From assembly GCF_014191425.1 (NCBI RefSeq), contig NZ_JACHWP010000001.1, positions 930,001 to 994,000 on the forward strand: DNA of 64,000 nucleotides. The letters are read 5' to 3'. Positions 60,994 to 64,000 of this stretch are shown in pieces. Position 1 is the stretch's first letter; each line of letters starts with the position of its first letter. The position numbers and the translations under genes are program-made. Below the pieces are notes generated by a model. The model was not told where the DNA came from and did no database searches. It worked only from the letters and a program-made list of their open reading frames with translations. Source of the DNA: Helcobacillus massiliensis (GTDB taxonomy: Bacteria > Actinomycetota > Actinomycetes > Actinomycetales > Dermabacteraceae).

Positions 60994-62208
60994 TCAGAGG
61001 AACAGCTGATGCTCACCGCGGTAGGTGGGGACCACGTCCACCACTTCCGTGCCGCGCACCAGTGCATACTGCGAGAAGCGCTCCGCGGGCTCCCCCGCCT
61101 TCGCGCACCTGAGCCATACTGTATCCCCGACCCGCAGGTGCTCTGCCGCTTCTCCGACCACTGGGCTCTGCACTTCGCCGGCGCCCTCCTGACGGCTGAA
61201 CCGCAGGCCCGCTGGGTGCACCACGCGCGGAAGCCTGTCCGGCCCGGGGACACCGCTGGCGATGATCCCGCCGCCGGTGATGGTGGCGACCTTCGGCGCT
61301 GGTCGGCGCACAACGGCGAAGCCGAAGAACAGGGCCGGCCGCGGGGTGAACGCACTGTATTCGTCGAAGAGGGCGGATGCCAGCAGCCCGGACCCGGCTC
61401 CGATCTCGGTGATCACGGGGTCCTGGGACGTGGTCTCGATGGAGCCGGTTCCGCCGCCGTTGACGAATTCGAGGTCGAACTCGCCTGCGACGGCGCGGAC
61501 AGCGGCGCCGCGGCGGTGCAGGATCTCCTGGCTGGAGGCGCGCTGCATCAGGCGGACTACGGCCCGGCGGGGCCCGAGGTTGCCGACCCCGGCGATCTGG
61601 CCCTCATACGCCATGATGCCGACCAGGCGAAGGGCGGGGCGGCGGCTGATCTCTCGGGCGAGGCCCAGCATGTCCTCGGGTGTGCGCAGCGGGGACCGCA
61701 GGGCTCCGATGTGGAGGCCCTTCAGAGGCTGGTAGGCGACGTCCATGTCGATCGCCACGCGGATCGGGGCGGTGCTGCTCGAGGCGGCGCCGATGGCGGT
61801 TTCGATCAGGTCGAGGTGCGGCCTCGAATCCACCATGAGGGTGATGGCGGCGCGGGCGCTGTCGTGCTGAGCGAGGCGCTGGATCGCTGCGGTGTCCGCG
61901 GTGGGATAGGCGACCACGATGTCCTGGTGGCCCCGACTGTGCAGCCACAGTGCTTCGTCCAGGGTGAAGCACAGCAGGCCGGAGTAGCCCTCGGCTGCTT
62001 CCGCCGTGCTGATGAGGGAGCGGACTCGGAGGGACTTCGTGGCGACTCGGATGGGGAGGCCGCCGGTGCGGCGGCGCATGGCGGCGATGTTGTCCTCGAA
62101 GGCGTCGAGGTCGACGACGCCGACGGGGCGGTGGGTGAGCCCGGCCTGCCGGAGGACGGCGTCCAGCTCATCGAACGGCAGGGGGCGGTCGCTGCGAAGA
62201 TGTGCCAC
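60994..62208 (-). CDS. Fold-III PLP enzyme, D-threonine-aldolase-like (amino acid deaminase/aldolase)
   Basis: A 404-residue protein with an alanine-racemase-type N-terminal barrel: VGVVDLDAFEDNIAAMRRR, the PLP Lys in IRVATKSLRVRSLIST (K58), VDSRPHLDLIETAIG, IDMDVAYQPLKGLHIG and FVNGGGTGSIETT (phosphate site). The C-terminal beta domain is that of D-threonine aldolase or amino-acid deaminase homologues. The start is GTG 62208. It pairs with the downstream lactone oxidase gene, an association I have seen in actinobacteria; the joint pathway is unknown. Confidence 0.85.
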   Translation of the reverse strand: MAHLRSDRPLPFDELDAVLRQAGLTHRPVGVVDLDAFEDNIAAMRRRTGGLPIRVATKSLRVRSLISTAEAAEGYSGLLCFTLDEALWLHSRGHQDIVVAYPTADTAAIQRLAQHDSARAAITLMVDSRPHLDLIETAIGAASSSTAPIRVAIDMDVAYQPLKGLHIGALRSPLRTPEDMLGLAREISRRPALRLVGIMAYEGQIAGVGNLGPRRAVVRLMQRASSQEILHRRGAAVRAVAGEFDLEFVNGGGTGSIETTSQDPVITEIGAGSGLLASALFDEYSAFTPRPALFFGFAVVRRPAPKVATITGGGIIASGVPGPDRLPRVVHPAGLRFSRQEGAGEVQSPVVGEAAEHLRVGDTVWLRCAKAGEPAERFSQYALVRGTEVVDVVPTYRGEHQLFL

Positions 62209-62279
62209 GGTGCACGGCCCTTTCCTCAGGAGGCGGCTGTCTGACGCGCTCAGCCCGGCGCACCCTCGGGCCAGCGGGC

Positions 62280-63143
62280 TCAGGCGCGGCGGCGCTCGAG
62301 CACCTCATCCAGTGTAAGGCCCTCGGCGATGGTCATTCCGGCGGCGGCCTCCGCATCCGCGGTCTCGGCTTCGACCGCTTCGATCTCCTCGAGGCGTGCG
62401 TACTCGAGCGGGGCGGTGGCGGAGGACAGGGTGCCGTAGCGGTAGGTCTGGGACTGCTCACGAGCATCGGTGCCGATGATCTCGCGCAGGAACAGTTCGT
62501 GTCGCTCTGCGGGACCCATCACGGCGCTGCGAGCCGGCTGCGCGGTCTCAGCCTGTGCGGCGGTCGCAGTGGAACCGGCTCCGCTGCCGGCATCGTCGGC
62601 TTCCGCGGCGGCCGCCTGGCCGAGGGGTGCCGACTCCTGGACGCGTGCCGGACGCACTGCGCGGCGCTGGCGGCGCGTTCGGGTCAGGCGCAGCGCAGTC
62701 GCGAACATGACGGCGAGCCATGCGACGCCCGCTGCGAGCCACCAGCTGGTGAGCCCGGCGATGGCGGTTCCGGTGAGCGCCAGTGCTCCGACCAGCAGGA
62801 CCAGCAGGATCGCGGTCAGCAGCCGGTGACGGTTCTCCACGGGCGCGATGACCTCGGCGCCGAGATCACGGCCTGCGCCCTGAACCTCGAAGCGCGGGCG
62901 GTCGATCGGAGTGCTGGGACGGAGCAGCTGGGAGCGGTGAGCCATGGGGGAAGCCTTTGCTGATCGTTGCCGGGCCCGCACGCCGCCAGTGAGGTCGCGT
63001 GCGGTGTGGGTGAACCTCTCCTGGTTCATCTCCTGCGCCTGACCGAGCAGTTCTCGGCGACGGGAGATGCGCGGCACAGCGTACCCCAGCCACATGAGCA
63101 GCAGGAGGACGAGGAGCACCGCACCAAGATTGAATTCGTTCAC
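62280..63143 (-). CDS. SepX-like actinobacterial membrane protein
   Basis: A 287-residue protein. An N-terminal membrane segment (residues about 8-24, GAVLLVLLLLMWLGYAVP) is followed by basic RISRRRELLG; two further hydrophobic stretches lie at about 107-150, and the C-terminal half is Ala/Glu-rich. The N-terminal pattern and position next to a RimJ-type acetyltransferase match M. tuberculosis Rv0996 and the Streptomyces DivIVA-interacting protein SepX. The start is GTG 63143, with TACCCT 6 nt before it. Division role is by synteny and the short N-terminal pattern, not by catalytic motif. Confidence 0.65.
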   Translation of the reverse strand: MNEFNLGAVLLVLLLLMWLGYAVPRISRRRELLGQAQEMNQERFTHTARDLTGGVRARQRSAKASPMAHRSQLLRPSTPIDRPRFEVQGAGRDLGAEVIAPVENRHRLLTAILLVLLVGALALTGTAIAGLTSWWLAAGVAWLAVMFATALRLTRTRRQRRAVRPARVQESAPLGQAAAAEADDAGSGAGSTATAAQAETAQPARSAVMGPAERHELFLREIIGTDAREQSQTYRYGTLSSATAPLEYARLEEIEAVEAETADAEAAAGMTIAEGLTLDEVLERRRA

Positions 63144-63149
63144 TGTTCC

Positions 63150-63155
63150 AGGGTA
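63150..63155 (-). promoter_or_regulatory. -10 of a leaderless sepX-like promoter
   Basis: TACCCT on the minus strand, then GGAACA, then GTG 63143. Confidence 0.45.
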
Positions 63156-63210
63156 ATGACAGCGATGTCATTTCCCGGTCAGACACGCGCGGCCTCCCCA
63201 TGGAATCCGC

Positions 63211-63807
63211 TCACGGATTCAGCGGACGGTGCTCCTCCGCGGTCACGGCGAGCAGCAGGTGGTCGCGCCAGGCGCCGTTGACGTGCATCGACCCGGTCAG
63301 CAGGCCCTCACGGCGCAGCCCGACCTTGTGCGCCACCCGCAGGGATGCGGTGTTGGAGGGCTGGATCTGGGCGGTGACGCGGTGCAGGGCGAGGTCTTCG
63401 AAGCAGTAGTCCAGGGCGAGGCGCAGTGCCCGCGTCATCACTCCGCACCCGGCGGCGCTCTCCTCGATCCAATAGCCGATGGGGGCGGTGCTGACCGCGC
63501 CCCACATCATGGGGCCGATCATGACCAGGCCGGTCAGGCGCCCTTCCACCTCAACAGCGAGGGTTGCGGTGGAGCCGAGCCGGTCGCTGCGGCGCAGGGA
63601 GCGGAACACTGCGGCGGAGGAGGCGGGGGCATCAGCCGACGGATCCACGGCCTCCCAGGGGCGGAGCCATTCCCAGTTCTGGTCCCGCAGACGGATGAAT
63701 GCTCGACGGTCGCGGCGGCGCAGGGGCCGAAGCTCGACCCGCGGTTCGTGCCGCGGCGCGCCTGCGTCGGCCGGGGACTGGGCGGCAGGTCCGCCCGGTT
63801 CTCTCAT
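63211..63807 (-). CDS. GNAT N-acetyltransferase, RimJ/RimL type
   Basis: A 198-residue GNAT protein. A 25-residue polar N-terminus precedes VELRPLRRRDRRAFIRLRDQ; the acetyl-CoA region is YWIEESAAGCGVMTRALRLA (about 120-140), and the C-terminal LHRVTAQIQPSNTASLRVAHK matches RimJ/RimL. It may acetylate ribosomal or other protein N-termini. ATG 63807 has an AAGGGGTG site. It lies upstream of the sepX-like gene and divergent from the cyclo-ligase. Confidence 0.88.
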   Translation of the reverse strand: MREPGGPAAQSPADAGAPRHEPRVELRPLRRRDRRAFIRLRDQNWEWLRPWEAVDPSADAPASSAAVFRSLRRSDRLGSTATLAVEVEGRLTGLVMIGPMMWGAVSTAPIGYWIEESAAGCGVMTRALRLALDYCFEDLALHRVTAQIQPSNTASLRVAHKVGLRREGLLTGSMHVNGAWRDHLLLAVTAEEHRPLNP

Positions 63808-63829
63808 GGTCACCCCTTGATCTTCGTGC

Positions 63830-63835
63830 CAGGAT
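63830..63835 (+). promoter_or_regulatory. -10 of a leaderless cyclo-ligase promoter
   Basis: CAGGAT, then GGCGAC, then ATG 63842. It repeats the menG pattern (CAGGAT plus six bases). Confidence 0.45.
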
Positions 63836-63841
63836 GGCGAC

Positions 63842-64000
63842 ATGAGCAACATCGACGACCTCACCGCCCGCAAGAAGGCGCTGCGCAAAGAGATCCTCGC
63901 CGCCCGCCGCTCCGCCTATTCGACACCGGAGGGCGCGCAGCGGCACCGTGATGAGTCCGAAGCGCTCGTCGCCCACCTGGAGGGCTTCATCGACTCCCAT
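63842..64000 (+). CDS. 5-formyltetrahydrofolate cyclo-ligase, N-terminal part
   Basis: The first 53 codons, cut off by the right edge. LTARKKALRKEILAARRSA is the usual N-terminal helix of the cyclo-ligase, which returns 5-formyl-THF to the active folate pool. The position beside the RimJ-type and SepX-like genes agrees with M. tuberculosis Rv0992c. Only the N-terminus is visible, so confidence rests on this motif and synteny. Confidence 0.75.
   Translation, partial: MSNIDDLTARKKALRKEILAARRSAYSTPEGAQRHRDESEALVAHLEGFIDSH

Overview
The window is chromosomal, GC-rich DNA from a Gram-positive actinobacterium. The rRNA sequence, the codon use and gene content such as SteA/SteB, TlyA, mycobacterial-type SerC, protein O-mannosyltransferase and D-arabinono-lactone oxidase all agree. 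My best guess is the Dermabacteraceae (Brachybacterium, Helcobacillus or Dermabacter relatives), from general similarity and not from a search. I see no insertion sequence, prophage, CRISPR array or plasmid function. It is a dense, mostly conserved core region, with most genes on the minus strand and many stop/start overlaps.

Layout. (1) 1-13224: the 3' end of an RNase D gene, then an eleven-gene minus-strand run whose members mostly overlap by a few bases. In transcription order these are a TPR protein with a long Arg/Asp-rich tail, a HAD phosphatase, TlyA, NAD kinase, RecN, SteA, SteB, a MraY-like membrane protein, MurJ, a GT4 glycosyltransferase and a Nudix hydrolase. It mixes DNA repair, NAD metabolism and cell-envelope or division functions. 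(2) 13560-19170: one complete rRNA operon (16S-23S-5S, minus strand) with a promoter, two boxA-like sites and a terminator hairpin. I recognise no tRNA in its spacers. (3) 19417-25287: MenG and SerC (divergent), an NCS2 purine permease, NagB and NDH-2. (4) 25342-38828: a block in the order of the M. tuberculosis Rv1014c-Rv1026 neighbourhood: DUF501-Ppx (here fused), FtsB, enolase, MazG, Mfd, Pth and L25; then a DoxX-like membrane protein, Prs, GlmU and tRNA-Gln. (5) 39002-42516: a MarR regulator and a three-gene SPFH / zinc-ribbon / small membrane protein cassette. (6) 42538-49769: AlkB and Ogt alkylation repair, an ABC-F protein, IspE, RsmA, TatD, ribosomal protein L32 and RsmI. (7) 49832-58733: protein O-mannosyltransferase, LuxS, a LysR-type effector domain without HTH, and a glycerol regulon (SorC-type regulator divergent from glpD-glpF-glpK), then a DUF4870 protein. 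(8) 58747-64000: an inositol monophosphatase, a sugar-lactone oxidase with a fold-III PLP enzyme, a SepX-like membrane protein, a RimJ-type acetyltransferase and the start of 5-formyltetrahydrofolate cyclo-ligase.

Regulation. At least thirteen genes carry a -10 hexamer exactly 6 nt (once 7 nt) before the start codon and lack a well-placed Shine-Dalgarno sequence, so leaderless mRNA looks common here. Other genes have clear GGAGG-type sites. Strong hairpins punctuate the serC, rplY, doxX, prs, rpmF and glpK ends.

The points most worth a second look are the SPFH/zinc-ribbon/membrane trio, the MraY-like enzyme embedded between SteB and MurJ, the systematic leaderless promoters, the DUF501-Ppx fusion, the structured rpmF leader and the palindromic operator of the glp regulon.
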